Shown: positions 37,553-46,939 of the stretch, piece after piece
How the letters are laid out: every line of letters starts with the position of its first letter
Numbering within the stretch: position 1 is the first letter of the stretch
Origin: Alsobacter ponti
Lineage (GTDB): Bacteria > Pseudomonadota > Alphaproteobacteria > Rhizobiales > Beijerinckiaceae
DNA length: 64,000 nucleotides
Direction of reading: 5' to 3'
NCBI RefSeq assembly: GCF_024294805.1
Contig: NZ_JANCLU010000006.1
Span: forward strand, 124,001-188,000
The notes under the pieces: generated by a model
The model's database searches: none
What the model saw: the letters and a program-made list of their open reading frames with translations, nothing else
What the model was told of the DNA's origin: nothing
Program-made: the position numbers and the translations under genes

Positions 37553-38251
37553 ATGAAGAAGACCTACGAGAGCGCCGCCGCCGCGCTCGACGGACTGCTG
37601 TTCGACGGGATGACCATCGCCGCCGGCGGCTTCGGCCTGTGCGGCATCCCCGAGCTGCTGATCGATGCGATCCGCGACGCGGGGACCAAGAACCTCGTCG
37701 TGGCCTCGAATAATTGCGGCGTCGACGATTTCGGCCTCGGCATCCTGCTCAAGACCAAGCAGATCCGGAAGATGATCTCGTCCTATGTCGGCGAGAACGC
37801 GGAGTTCATGCGGCAATATCTCTCCGGCGAGCTGGAGCTGGAGTTCAATCCGCAGGGCACGCTGGCCGAACGCATGCGCGCCGGCGGCGCCGGCATCCCC
37901 GGCTTCTACACGAAGACGGGCGTCGGCACCGTCATCGCCGAGGGCAAGGAGCACAAGCTTTTTGACGGCGTGACCTACATCCTCGAGCGCGGCATCGTGG
38001 CCGACCTGTCCATCGTCAAGGCGTGGAAGGCGGACCCGTCCGGCAACCTCGTGTTCCGCAAGACGGCGCGCAACTTCAACCCGCCGGCGGCCACCTGCGG
38101 CAAGGTCTGCATCGCCGAGGTTGAGGAAATCGTGCCGCTCGGCGCGCTGGAGCCCGACCACATCCACCTGCCGGGCATCTACGTTCACCGCCTGATCCAG
38201 GGCCAGCACGAAAAGCGCATCGAACAGCGCACCGTCCGCAAGCGCGCCTGA
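37553..38251 (+). CDS. scoA: 3-oxoacid CoA-transferase subunit A (SCOT)
   Basis: 232 aa. With subunit B it moves CoA from succinyl-CoA to acetoacetate or a similar 3-oxoacid, allowing ketone-body and PHB-derived acetoacetate use. The N-terminal [16 protein letters not shown] glycine-rich CoA motif and [20 protein letters not shown] are typical. ATG 37553 begins MKKTY-. Subunit B follows after 13 bases. Confidence 0.96.
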   Translation: MKKTYESAAAALDGLLFDGMTIAAGGFGLCGIPELLIDAIRDAGTKNLVVASNNCGVDDFGLGILLKTKQIRKMISSYVGENAEFMRQYLSGELELEFNPQGTLAERMRAGGAGIPGFYTKTGVGTVIAEGKEHKLFDGVTYILERGIVADLSIVKAWKADPSGNLVFRKTARNFNPPAATCGKVCIAEVEEIVPLGALEPDHIHLPGIYVHRLIQGQHEKRIEQRTVRKRA

Positions 38252-38264
38252 GGGAGTTCTGACC

Positions 38265-38894
38265 ATGGCTTGGACCCGCGACCAGATGGCCGCCCGCGCC
38301 GCGCGCGAACTGCAGGACGGCTGGTACGTCAATCTCGGCATCGGCATCCCGACGCTGGTGTCGAACTACATCCCCGAGGGCGTCCACGTGACGCTTCAGT
38401 CGGAGAACGGCATGCTCGGCATGGGGCCGTTCCCCTACGAGGGCGATGAGGACCCGGACCTCATCAATGCCGGCAAGCAGACCATCACGGAGCTGCCGCA
38501 GACGGCCTTCTTCGACAGCGCCCAGAGCTTCGCGATGATCCGTGGCGGCAAGATCGCGATGGCGATCCTCGGCGGCATGGAAGTGTCGGAAGAGGGCGAC
38601 CTCGCCAACTGGATGGTGCCCGGCAAGCTCGTCAAGGGCATGGGCGGCGCCATGGACCTTGTCGCCGGCGTCGGCCGCGTCGTCGTGGTGATGGACCACA
38701 CCAGCAAGACCGGCGAGTCGAAGGTGCTGCGCAAATGCACCCTGCCGCTCACCGGCAAGGGCGTCGTCAACCGCATCATCACCAATCTCGGCGTGCTCGA
38801 CGTCGTCCCCGGCGGCCTGAAGATCGTCGAGACGGCCGAGGGCGTCACCGAGGCGGAGCTGCGCGCCGCCACCGAGGCGACCATCGTGAACTGA
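38265..38894 (+). CDS. scoB: 3-oxoacid CoA-transferase subunit B
   Basis: 209 aa. It carries the catalytic glutamate in [10 protein letters not shown] (about residue 46), which forms the CoA thioester. The glycine-rich [11 protein letters not shown] loop is also seen. AGGGAG precedes the ATG. The two subunits together match the usual heterodimer. A PHB-depolymerase-family esterase lies 4 kb downstream, in line with polyester use, though not in the same operon. Confidence 0.96.
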   Translation: MAWTRDQMAARAARELQDGWYVNLGIGIPTLVSNYIPEGVHVTLQSENGMLGMGPFPYEGDEDPDLINAGKQTITELPQTAFFDSAQSFAMIRGGKIAMAILGGMEVSEEGDLANWMVPGKLVKGMGGAMDLVAGVGRVVVVMDHTSKTGESKVLRKCTLPLTGKGVVNRIITNLGVLDVVPGGLKIVETAEGVTEAELRAATEATIVN

Positions 38895-38968
38895 GGCCGG
38901 TGCCGGGGCCTCTTGAGGCGCGGGGGCGACGCGTGTAAAAGCCGCGTCCCCCCGACGGAGGCCGCCTC

Positions 38969-40264
38969 TTGCCCCAATTGTCGATCGGCCTCGATTTCGG
39001 CACGAGCAACACCGTGCTCGCCCTGGCGGCGGGCGGGGACTCGAAGGTCGTCACCTTCGACCACCGGGGCGAGTCGCTCACCGGCTTCATCTCGGCGCTG
39101 TGCTTCTGGCAGCAACGCGTGAAGGGCATCCAGACGGCGCGCGTCGAGGCCGGGCCGTGGGCGGTGGACGAGTTCCTGGAAGGGCTCGACGCGCACCGCT
39201 TCATGCAGTCCTTCAAGAGCTTCGCCGCGAGCGCGACCTTTCGCGACACGCGCATTTTGGGCGCGGCCTACGCCTTCGAGGATCTTCTCGCCACGTTTCT
39301 GAAAATAGTGTTTCGCCACGCGCGCCTCGAGACGGGCGGAGCGAGGCTGGTGGTGGGCCGGCCGGTGCGTTTCGCCGGGGCGAACCCCGACGCGGCGCTC
39401 GCCATGCGGCGCTATCGCGACGCCTTCGCCCGAGCGGGGCTGGAGGGAGCGCGTTTCGTCTACGAGCCCGTGGCGGCGGCGTTCCACTTCGCGCGGCGGC
39501 TGGAGCGCGACGCCACCGTGCTGGTGGCCGATTTCGGCGGAGGCACGAGCGACTTTTCCGTGATGCGCTTCGAAAAGACGACCGCGAGCCGGGCGAGGGC
39601 GCTGGGTCATGCGGGCGTCGGCATCGCCGGCGACACCTTCGACCACCGCATCATCGACCACGTCGTGTCGCCGCGCCTCGGCAAGGGCACGTCCTACCGC
39701 TCCTTCGGCAAGACGCTCGCCATTCCGGTCCACTATTTCGCGAATTTCGCGCGCTGGAACCACCTCGCCTTGATGAAGTCCAACGGCGACCTGAAGGAGC
39801 TGCGCGAGCTGATCCGCAGCGCCACCGCCCCGGACAGGCTCGCGGCGTTCGCCGAGCTCATCGAGCATGATTTGGGATTTCCGCTCTACCGGGCGGTCTC
39901 GCGGGCCAAGACGGCCCTGTCCTCGGCGGAAAGCGCGGACTTCGCCTTCCGCGTCGGGGACGTCGACCTCTCGGCGACAATCGCCCGCGCCCAGTTCGAG
40001 GAGTGGATCGCCGACGACCTCCAGCGCATCCGCGACACGGTGTCGCAAGCCTTGCGGGCCGCCAACGTCACGCAGGGCGGGATCGAGCGCGTGTTCCTGA
40101 CGGGCGGCTCGTCCTTCGTTCCCGCCGTGCGGCGCATCTTCTCCGAGAGCTTCGGGGAGGAGCGGCTCGTCTCCTCCGACCAGTTCGAGTCGATCGCCTC
40201 CGGCCTCGCGCTGATCGGCCAGTCGCCCGACATCGGCGACTGGACGGCGGAGGAGGAAGGGTAG
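38969..40264 (+). CDS. Hsp70-family protein, YegD type
   Basis: 431 aa from a TTG at 38969 with ACGGAGG upstream. The actin-like ATPase core is visible: LDFGTSNTVLA (phosphate 1), VADFGGGTSDFSVM (phosphate 2) and VFLTGGSSFVPAVRRIF (adenosine). There is no DnaK substrate-binding domain after it, as in YegD. The role is unknown; no DnaJ or GrpE is next to it. It converges on an SDR gene, with a GC-rich hairpin between them. Confidence 0.9.
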   Translation: MPQLSIGLDFGTSNTVLALAAGGDSKVVTFDHRGESLTGFISALCFWQQRVKGIQTARVEAGPWAVDEFLEGLDAHRFMQSFKSFAASATFRDTRILGAAYAFEDLLATFLKIVFRHARLETGGARLVVGRPVRFAGANPDAALAMRRYRDAFARAGLEGARFVYEPVAAAFHFARRLERDATVLVADFGGGTSDFSVMRFEKTTASRARALGHAGVGIAGDTFDHRIIDHVVSPRLGKGTSYRSFGKTLAIPVHYFANFARWNHLALMKSNGDLKELRELIRSATAPDRLAAFAELIEHDLGFPLYRAVSRAKTALSSAESADFAFRVGDVDLSATIARAQFEEWIADDLQRIRDTVSQALRAANVTQGGIERVFLTGGSSFVPAVRRIFSESFGEERLVSSDQFESIASGLALIGQSPDIGDWTAEEEG

Positions 40265-40285
40265 GGCGTCGGAATGGGCCCTGGG

Positions 40286-41131
40286 CTAGGGTCCCGTCTT
40301 GACGAAGTCGGCGAACCGCTCGGTCCATTCGGGATGCCAGCGCGACAAAGGGGGGCGGTTCTCGACGATGTCGCCCGCCGCCCACAGGATGCGTTTCTCG
40401 TCGATGGCGCGCGTGACGTCGTTGTCCGGGCAGAGGATGTAGAAGTCGCCCGCCTCCAGCCGCTCCATCATGAAGTCGACCGTCTGCTCGGGCGTCCACG
40501 CGCCCGCCGGCTTCTCGGTTCGGCCGCGGTTGGTGAGGTTGGTGAACACCCAGCCGGGAATCAGGAGATGGGCAGAGACGCGGCAGCCTGGCGTGTTGCG
40601 CAGTTCGTGCTGCAGCGCCTCGGTGAAAGCCTTCACGCCCGCCTTGGACACGTTGTAGGCGGGATCGCCCGGCGGCGTGGTGATGCCCTGCTTGGAGCCG
40701 GTGTTGACGACGAGGCCGGGCCCGCCATGCGCGATCATGTCCGGCACGAGGATGCGCGCGCCGTTGATCACGCCCCACAGGTTCACGGCGACGACGCGCT
40801 CCCAGTTCTCCTGCGGCCCGAACAACGCGCTTCCGGGCTGCACGCCGGCGTTGTTCATGAGCACGTGGACGGGTCCGAAGGCGGCGGCGACCCGCTCGCG
40901 CAGGGCGTTGAGGTCGTCGATCCGCGACACGTCGGCCGCGACGGCGAGGACGTCCGTCCGGCTTTCCGCCTTGAGCGTGGCGAGCGCGGCGTCGAGGCGC
41001 GGGCCGGCGAGGTCGACGATGCACACGCGCAGGCCGAAGCCGGCCAGCTTGCGCGCGGCGGCGAGGCCGATGCCGGAGGCGCCGCCGGTGATGACGGCGG
41101 CATGCGAGGCGGCGATGGCGGGGTGAGGCAT
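40286..41131 (-). CDS. Short-chain dehydrogenase/reductase
   Basis: 281 aa. Rossmann fold with TGGASGIGLAAA for NAD(P) binding and Asp in CIVDLAG, which favours NAD(H). NNAGVQ, catalytic Ser in NTGSKQG, and YNVSK (Tyr and Lys). The long C-terminal half (WTPEQTVDFMMERLEAGDFY ... DEKRILWAAGDI) is typical of a subfamily of unknown substrate. A single gene, no operon. Confidence 0.92.
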   Translation of the reverse strand: MPHPAIAASHAAVITGGASGIGLAAARKLAGFGLRVCIVDLAGPRLDAALATLKAESRTDVLAVAADVSRIDDLNALRERVAAAFGPVHVLMNNAGVQPGSALFGPQENWERVVAVNLWGVINGARILVPDMIAHGGPGLVVNTGSKQGITTPPGDPAYNVSKAGVKAFTEALQHELRNTPGCRVSAHLLIPGWVFTNLTNRGRTEKPAGAWTPEQTVDFMMERLEAGDFYILCPDNDVTRAIDEKRILWAAGDIVENRPPLSRWHPEWTERFADFVKTGP

Positions 41132-41235
41132 GACGGTCTCCTTGCGCGGAAGCGGCTGACCGACTGGATAGCCCCCGCCGCGCGGCTTGTCAGCCTTGGC
41201 CGGGGGCGCGCCACTCTGGCGGGCGGGGCCGGAAT

Positions 41236-41805
41236 GTGCGACAGGGGCGCGTGAGCTCCTTCTACGCCGCCCCCCATCACGACGCCGACGAGGATCCGCT
41301 GATCGTCACGGCCGCGTTCGACGCCGCCGCCTCGGCGCGCTTCCAGGCGCTGCGGCAGGCGCACTACCCGGCGGAGCTGAACCGCGTGCCGGCGCACCTC
41401 ACGCTGTTCCACAAGCTGCCCGGCCGCCTCGCCGGGGAGGTGGAGGACGCGCTGGCGGAAGAGGGCTGGCGGCTCGACCCTCTGCCGGCCCGCGCCGTCG
41501 GCCTGCGCTTTACCGGGCGGGGCGTCTCCGTCGAGATCGACGCCCCCGCCCTGTGCGCGGTGCGCGACCGGCTGGCCAGGCTCTGGTCCGGCCTTTTGAC
41601 GCCGCAGGACCGGCAGCGTTTCGCGCCCCACGTCACCATCCAGAACAAGGTCCCGCCTTCCAAGGCGCGGCGGACCCACATGGGGCTGTCGGCGATCTTC
41701 GAGCCTTTCGCCTTCACGCTGGAGGGGCTGCAAATGTGGGCCTATCGCGGCGGTCCGTGGGAGGAGGCGGGGCTGTTCCCCTTCGGGGGAGGGCCGGCGG
41801 CGTGA
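41236..41805 (+). CDS. 2H phosphodiesterase / 2'-5' RNA ligase-like protein
   Basis: 189 aa (GTG 41236; GTG 41251 possible). Two H-x-T motifs, AHLTLFHKL and PHVTIQNKV, are the catalytic signature of the 2H superfamily, whose members open cyclic phosphates or ligate RNA ends. The substrate is unknown. The stop overlaps the next gene's GTG (41802-41805). Confidence 0.88.
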   Translation: MRQGRVSSFYAAPHHDADEDPLIVTAAFDAAASARFQALRQAHYPAELNRVPAHLTLFHKLPGRLAGEVEDALAEEGWRLDPLPARAVGLRFTGRGVSVEIDAPALCAVRDRLARLWSGLLTPQDRQRFAPHVTIQNKVPPSKARRTHMGLSAIFEPFAFTLEGLQMWAYRGGPWEEAGLFPFGGGPAA

Positions 41806-42092
41806 GCGCGGCCGCGTTCGACTGCCAGGCTTGCGGCGCGTGCTGCGCCACCTCGGCCGAGTGGCCGCTGTTCACGCTGGAGAGCGACGAGGAGATCGCC
41901 CGCATTCCGGCGGAACTGGTTGGCGCGGGCGAGACCGGCATGCGCTGCGCCGGCGACCGCTGCCTCGCGCTCGCCGGAGAGATCGGCAAGGCGACCGCCT
42001 GCTCGGTCTACGCCGTTCGGCCGCTGGTCTGCCGGGAGTGCGAGCCGGGCGACCCGGAGTGCCTGATGGCGAGGGCCCGGCACGGGCTGTGA
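41802..42092 (+). CDS. YkgJ-type cysteine cluster protein
   Basis: 96 aa from GTG 41802, coupled as GTGA to the 2H gene. Cysteines occur as CQACGACC near the start, then MRCAGDRC and CSVYAVRPLVCRECEPGDPEC, the pattern of YkgJ proteins that may bind zinc or an Fe-S cluster. Function unknown; the coupling suggests that it acts with the 2H enzyme. Confidence 0.85.
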   Translation: MSAAAFDCQACGACCATSAEWPLFTLESDEEIARIPAELVGAGETGMRCAGDRCLALAGEIGKATACSVYAVRPLVCRECEPGDPECLMARARHGL

Positions 42093-42223
42093 TCCGCGCG
42101 GCCCCGGCGCGGACCGCAATCGCCTCTTGAGATCGGCGTCGCGCCGGCTAGGTTGTCCGACAACGCGACCGACCGGGGAGGATGGCTCCCCGCCGCCGAA
42201 TCCGTCGCCCTGGAGGAAAGTCC

Positions 42224-43144
42224 GTGTCCGTCACCCGCTATACCGGGGTCTTCCCCGTCGCGCCGACCCCGTTCACCGAGACCGGGGCGCTCGATCTCGA
42301 CGGCAAGCGCCGCGTGCTCGACTGCATGGTCGACCAGGGCGTCGACGGCATCTGCATTCTCGCCAACTACTCCGAGCAGTTCCTGCTCTCCGACGCCGAG
42401 CGCGACGCGGTGCTCGAAACGAGCCTGGAGCACGTCGCGGGCCGCGTGCCGGTGATCGTCACGTGCAGCCATTTCTCGACGCAGATCGCGGTCGATCGCG
42501 CCCACAAGGCCGCCGCCGCCGGGGCCAGCATGCTGATGCTGATGCCGCCCTATCACGGCGCGACGCTGCGCGCCGACGAGAACGGAATCCTCGAGCATTT
42601 CTCCCGCATTGCGGAGGCGGTCGACATCCCGATCATGGTGCAGGATGCGCCGCTCTCGGGCGTCGCGCTGTCCGTGCCGTTCCTCGTGCGCCTCGCCAAG
42701 GCGGCGCCCACGGTCAGCTATTTCAAGCTCGAGGTCCCCGGAACGGCGGCCAAGCTTCGCTCCCTGATCGCGCAGGGCGGCGACGCCATCGTCGGCCCGT
42801 TCGACGGCGAGGAAAGCATCACGCTCATGGCCGACCTCGACGCCGGAGCGACCGGCACGATGTCGAGCGCGCTGCTGCCGGACCTGATCAAGCCGGTGCT
42901 GACGCACCACGCGGCGGGACGCCGCAAGGAGGCCGCCGCCGCCTACGCGTCGATCCTGCCGCTGATCAACTACGAGAACCGCCAGTGCGGCTTGCGGGCC
43001 ACCAAGACGGTGATGATGGAGGGCGGAGTGATCAAGTCCGATCACGTGCGCCATCCGCTGGAGCCGCTGCACCCGGCGACGCGAGCGGGGCTTCTGGAAC
43101 TCGCCCAGGAGGCGAACCCGCTGGCCCTGCGCTGGGGGCGCTGA
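42224..43144 (+). CDS. DapA-family aldolase, probably L-2-keto-3-deoxyarabonate dehydratase
   Basis: 306 aa from GTG 42224 with GGAGGA upstream. The TIM barrel of the DHDPS/NAL class. Schiff-base Lys is in VSYFKLEVPG. The stretches GVFPVAPTPF, CILANYSEQFLLSD, LMPPYHGATLR, VQDAPLSG and LINYENRQCGL follow the KDA dehydratase subgroup, which makes 2-oxoglutarate semialdehyde in the non-phosphorylative arabinose route. True DHDPS has a Tyr in a YNxP motif that is missing here. No other gene of that route is nearby. Confidence 0.83.
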   Translation: MSVTRYTGVFPVAPTPFTETGALDLDGKRRVLDCMVDQGVDGICILANYSEQFLLSDAERDAVLETSLEHVAGRVPVIVTCSHFSTQIAVDRAHKAAAAGASMLMLMPPYHGATLRADENGILEHFSRIAEAVDIPIMVQDAPLSGVALSVPFLVRLAKAAPTVSYFKLEVPGTAAKLRSLIAQGGDAIVGPFDGEESITLMADLDAGATGTMSSALLPDLIKPVLTHHAAGRRKEAAAAYASILPLINYENRQCGLRATKTVMMEGGVIKSDHVRHPLEPLHPATRAGLLELAQEANPLALRWGR

Positions 43145-43260
43145 CGCCTTCGTTCCCCGTCCCCCTGTCCAAATCGGCCTCGAAACCCTATTTTGTGCAG
43201 TGCAGCAACCATCGCTGATGAGCGAAGTTGGTGCCTGTCGGGGCGGATCGGAGACACGAC

Positions 43261-44385
43261 ATGGTGGGACTTGGCAGGCTGGTGAACGAGATGGCGCGCC
43301 AGCGGCGCGGCATCGAGGCCGCGATGAGCGCCGCCGGGCTCGCCGGCGCGCCGGCGGCGGAGGCCGACAGCCGCGTGCGCGAGGTGCGGGATTTCGGCTC
43401 GAATCCCGGCAATTTGCGCATGTTCGTCCATGCGCCCGCCGAGCTTCCGCCGGCGCCGGCGCTGGTCGTGGTGCTGCACGGCTGCACCCAGACGGCGGCG
43501 GGCTACGAGGTGGGAGCGGGCTGGTCGACGCTGGCCGACCGCTACGGCTTCGTTCTGCTCATGCCCGAGCAGCAGGCCGCCAATAATCCGAAGACCTGCT
43601 TTTCCTGGTTCCTGCCGGGTGATACGAGCCGCGATTCCGGCGAGGTCCTGTCGATCCGCCAGATGGTCGAGCGCGCCTGCCGCGCCCACGACGTTGACCG
43701 CTCGCGCGTCTTCGTGACCGGCCTGTCGGCGGGCGGCGCCATGGCGGGAGCGCTGCTGGCTGCCTATCCGGAGGTGTTCGCGGGCGGAGCCATTGTCGCG
43801 GGGCTCCCTTATGGCGCGGCGTCGTCGGTGCCGGAGGCGTTCGAGAGCATGCTGAAGGGCCAGTCGCGTCCGGCGCGGGAGTGGGGCGACCTCGTGCGCG
43901 CCGCCTCGCCCCATCGCGGTCCGTGGCCGCGCGTCTCGGTGTGGCACGGCGCGGCGGACTCCACCGTGACGCCGCTCAACGCGCGTGAGATCGTGAAGCA
44001 GTGGACAGACGTTCACGGCCTTCCCCTGACGCCGACGCGGGAGGAGGTCGTCGACGGGCAGAAGAGGCGCGTCTGGATCGACGCCGAGGGCCGCGAGGCG
44101 ATCGAAGACTACAGCATCGCCGGCATGGCGCACGGGACCCCGCTCGGGCTCGGCGGCGAAGAGCCGCTCGGCCGCGCCGGACCGTTCATGCTCGACGTCG
44201 GCATCGCGTCGAGCTACCACATTGCGCGCTTCTGGGGCCTGACGGGCGCGCCGAGATCCGTCCCGCCGCGCCGTCCGGCGACCACCGCAGGGCCGGCGGC
44301 CGAGCCGTTCCGGCGGCCCACTTCGGGCGCCATCCACGACATCATCTCGCGCGCGCTGCGCGCCGCGGGACTGACCAAGGGCTGA
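43261..44385 (+). CDS. PHB depolymerase-family esterase
   Basis: 374 aa alpha/beta hydrolase. The oxyanion region LHGCTQTAAGYEVGAGWSTL, the nucleophile in GLSAGGAMAG, the aspartate near WHGAADSTVTP and the histidine in GMAHGTPLG form a complete triad. FSWFLPGDTSRDSGE is typical of the PhaZ-like/Esterase_phb family. No signal peptide is visible, so the likely substrate is intracellular or the protein is secreted by another path. It starts 116 bases after the DapA-family gene. Confidence 0.9.
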   Translation: MVGLGRLVNEMARQRRGIEAAMSAAGLAGAPAAEADSRVREVRDFGSNPGNLRMFVHAPAELPPAPALVVVLHGCTQTAAGYEVGAGWSTLADRYGFVLLMPEQQAANNPKTCFSWFLPGDTSRDSGEVLSIRQMVERACRAHDVDRSRVFVTGLSAGGAMAGALLAAYPEVFAGGAIVAGLPYGAASSVPEAFESMLKGQSRPAREWGDLVRAASPHRGPWPRVSVWHGAADSTVTPLNAREIVKQWTDVHGLPLTPTREEVVDGQKRRVWIDAEGREAIEDYSIAGMAHGTPLGLGGEEPLGRAGPFMLDVGIASSYHIARFWGLTGAPRSVPPRRPATTAGPAAEPFRRPTSGAIHDIISRALRAAGLTKG

Positions 44386-44394
44386 CACGACCGG

Positions 44395-44865
44395 ATGGAG
44401 ATCGTCCTCTACATCGACGCCGACGCCTGCCCGGTGAAGGACGAAGCCTACCGGGTCGCCGCCCGACATCTCGTGCGCACGGTCGTCGTCGCCAATTCCT
44501 ACATGATGGTGCCGCGCGACCCGCTGATCGAACGGGTGGTGGTCGCCGCCGGGCCGGACCAGGCGGATGACTGGATCGTGGAGCGCGCCGGCCCGTCCTG
44601 CGTGGTGGTGACGGCGGACGTGCCGCTGGCCGATCGCTGCGTCAAGGCGGGCGCGACGGTGCTGGCCCCCAACGGCCGGCCGTTCACGCCGGACTCGATC
44701 GGCATGGCGCTCGCCACCCGCAACCTGATGACCGATCTGCGTTCCGCCAACGTGGCGACGAGCGGACCCCGGCCGTTCCAGCCCAAGGACCGCTCGGCCT
44801 TCCTCTCGGCGCTCGACGTCGCGCTGAACCGCCTCAAGCGGGCCGGCTTCACCGCGTCCGCCTGA
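44395..44865 (+). CDS. YaiI/YqxD family (DUF188) protein
   Basis: 156 aa. It has the family's start [33 protein letters not shown], and [20 protein letters not shown] with [18 protein letters not shown]188 proteins have a PIN-like fold with acidic residues and may be nucleases. Nine bases after the esterase stop. Confidence 0.94.
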   Translation: MEIVLYIDADACPVKDEAYRVAARHLVRTVVVANSYMMVPRDPLIERVVVAAGPDQADDWIVERAGPSCVVVTADVPLADRCVKAGATVLAPNGRPFTPDSIGMALATRNLMTDLRSANVATSGPRPFQPKDRSAFLSALDVALNRLKRAGFTASA

Positions 44866-44926
44866 AAGATTGCCCTCGGCGCGGGGGCGGTATAGGACGC
44901 TTTCTTTTCCGAGCCCCCGAAGCGCC

Positions 44927-45499
44927 ATGACCCGCACCGTCTTCCTCATCCGCCACGGCCAGTCCACCTTCAACGCCCACTACGCGGAGACGGGGGAGGA
45001 CCCTGGCCACATCGACGCGCCGCTGTCCGAACTCGGTCTCGCTCAGGTCGCCGAGGCGCGCGCCCGTATGGCGGCCGAGCCTGTCGAGCTGGTGGTCGCC
45101 TCGCCCCTGACGCGCGCCATCCAGACGGCGTTCGGCATCTTCGACGGGCGCGGCGCGCCCTTTCACGTCACCTGCATGCATCGCGAGAAGCTGGAGAGCA
45201 GCTGCGACATCGGCCGCAGCCCCCGTGCGCTCGCCGCCGATTTCCCGCACTTCGCCTTCGACCACCTCGCCGACCCGTGGTGGCACTGCGGCCCGGCGGA
45301 CGAGCGCGGCATTCCGGTGGAGCCCCACGAGGTGTTCCAGGAGCGGGTGGCGCGCTTTCGGGGATGGCTGCTGGACCGCCCTGAACGCGCCGTCGCCGTG
45401 GTCGGCCACGGCACCTTCTTCCGCGAGCTGACCGGCCGCTGGTTCGCCAATTGCGAGGTCGTCGCCCTGCGCGGCCCGAACCTCGAGGTGCAGGAATAG
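44927..45499 (+). CDS. Histidine phosphatase superfamily protein
   Basis: 190 aa from ATG 44927. RHGQS with the phospho-accepting His at residue about 9, SPLTRAIQTA, and the second His in VVGHGTFFREL. The branch covers phosphoglycerate mutase-like phosphatases with varied small-molecule or protein substrates. Nothing in the neighbourhood fixes its substrate. Confidence 0.92.
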   Translation: MTRTVFLIRHGQSTFNAHYAETGEDPGHIDAPLSELGLAQVAEARARMAAEPVELVVASPLTRAIQTAFGIFDGRGAPFHVTCMHREKLESSCDIGRSPRALAADFPHFAFDHLADPWWHCGPADERGIPVEPHEVFQERVARFRGWLLDRPERAVAVVGHGTFFRELTGRWFANCEVVALRGPNLEVQE

Positions 45500-45536
45500 C
45501 GCGGAGCTTGTCCGGCGGGCGGAACGGCCCCGGTTG

Positions 45537-46784
45537 TCAGGTCTGTCCGGGCCGGAGCTGGTAGAAGATGTGCCGGCCGATCACGTCTTTCTTCTGAAGG
45601 CGCTTCGCCCAGTAGGGACGCACATAGTTGGCGTGGTAGTGCGTCGCGCCGCCAACCTCGGCGTTGTAGGTCTCGCCGTAGGTGACCTCGCGCGCGATGC
45701 GCACGGCGGTGCTCCAGGCTTCCGGCTCTGTCACCCGCAGCGCCTTGCCTTCGCAGGCGAAGGTGAACTGGCAGGCGAGGTGGCGGTTTCGGTTCTGGTA
45801 CACGACGCCGCACACGCTGGTCGGGTAGAGGCCGCTCTTGACGCGGTTCAGCACCACCTGCGCGACGGCGGCCTGGCCGTCCTCCGGCTCGCTGCGGGCC
45901 TCGAAATACACCGCCTCGGCGAGGCAGCGTTCCTCGCGCGTGATGTTTCCGGGGTCGATCAGGCTGGCGTAGCTCGGCCGCTCGTCCATGGAGGGTTTGG
46001 CGAGGACGGTGACGGCGGGCTCGCGGGCGCGCAGCGCCGCAAGGCCTTCGGGCGACACCGGAGCGGCGGCGATCTCGATGGGCGTGGCGTCGGCCGGGGC
46101 GGGCGTGGTGGAGGAGAGGGCGATGGCGCGCGGCACCGTGGGCGTCGAGCCGGTGCCGGTCGTGGTCGCCCCGGAGGCGCGTGCGGCGGCGGTGGTCTGC
46201 GAGGCTAGCGCGCGCGGCGAGTTCTCGCTGGCCAGCGCACCTGGCGTCGTCGCTTCGACACTCGGCGCGGGCTCGAAGCTCGCCACCGAGTCCGGTCCGG
46301 GCGCGTCGCCGGTCATCGGCATCAGGATGGTCGGGGGCAGGGCGCGCGGGTCGCGCGTCGAGAGGATCATCGACCCCATGCCGGCCAGCGGCGAGGCGGG
46401 TCCATCGCGCCCGACGGCGGCAGCGGGATCGCCCTTGCGGCTGCGGTCGACGGCGGGAAAGCGCGGGGCGGCGCGCTTCATGTCGCCGCGCGGCTTCGGC
46501 GCGGCGGCGAGCGCGTCGTCCTGGGCGGTCGGATCGGCGAGAAGCAGGGGATGGAGGGCGGAGTCGCGGCTGGGCGACAGGCGCGGCGACACGGCGAGCA
46601 GCGAGGCCGGCAGCCCGGCGATGAGGCGTTCGGGAACCTGGCCCGGCAAGCTCGTCGGCGTCAGCGTTTGGTAGCCGGCAGAGGCGTCGACGCCGGCGTC
46701 CGCCGTCGTGGAGACGAGGACCCATCCGCCCAGCAACCAGGGTGTCACGGTCACCGCGGCCCAACGCAGACCCGTACGCATCAT
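45537..46784 (-). CDS. SleB-like cell wall hydrolase
   Basis: About 415 aa. An N-terminal signal or membrane anchor (WAAVTVTPWLLGGWVLVS) is followed by a long Ala/Pro/Thr-rich disordered linker, and the C-terminal Hydrolase_2 (SleB) domain: CLAEAVYFEARSEPEDGQAA with the catalytic Glu, VVLNRVKSGLYP, CQFTFACEGK and GATHYHANYV. It hydrolyses peptidoglycan in the periplasm, probably during growth or division. The start is uncertain among ATG 46784, 46781 and 46829. Confidence 0.9.
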   Translation of the reverse strand: MMRTGLRWAAVTVTPWLLGGWVLVSTTADAGVDASAGYQTLTPTSLPGQVPERLIAGLPASLLAVSPRLSPSRDSALHPLLLADPTAQDDALAAAPKPRGDMKRAAPRFPAVDRSRKGDPAAAVGRDGPASPLAGMGSMILSTRDPRALPPTILMPMTGDAPGPDSVASFEPAPSVEATTPGALASENSPRALASQTTAAARASGATTTGTGSTPTVPRAIALSSTTPAPADATPIEIAAAPVSPEGLAALRAREPAVTVLAKPSMDERPSYASLIDPGNITREERCLAEAVYFEARSEPEDGQAAVAQVVLNRVKSGLYPTSVCGVVYQNRNRHLACQFTFACEGKALRVTEPEAWSTAVRIAREVTYGETYNAEVGGATHYHANYVRPYWAKRLQKKDVIGRHIFYQLRPGQT

Positions 46785-46939
46785 TCCCGGATCGACTCCA
46801 CGCCACTGGCCGCCGCAAGCGGACCGCACTCAGACGGTGGGATGGAACGCCACGATCCCACGCATTCGTTATCGCGCGGTAAGGTTGAGCGCCGGTTAAC
46901 GCGGGTTGCGGGACGACGTCCCGCGCCGGGAACGGCCTG

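Noticed and set aside
42224-43144. Dihydrodipicolinate synthase (dapA)
   Set aside because: Active-site tyrosine motif is absent, and the conserved stretches match the KDA dehydratase subgroup better.
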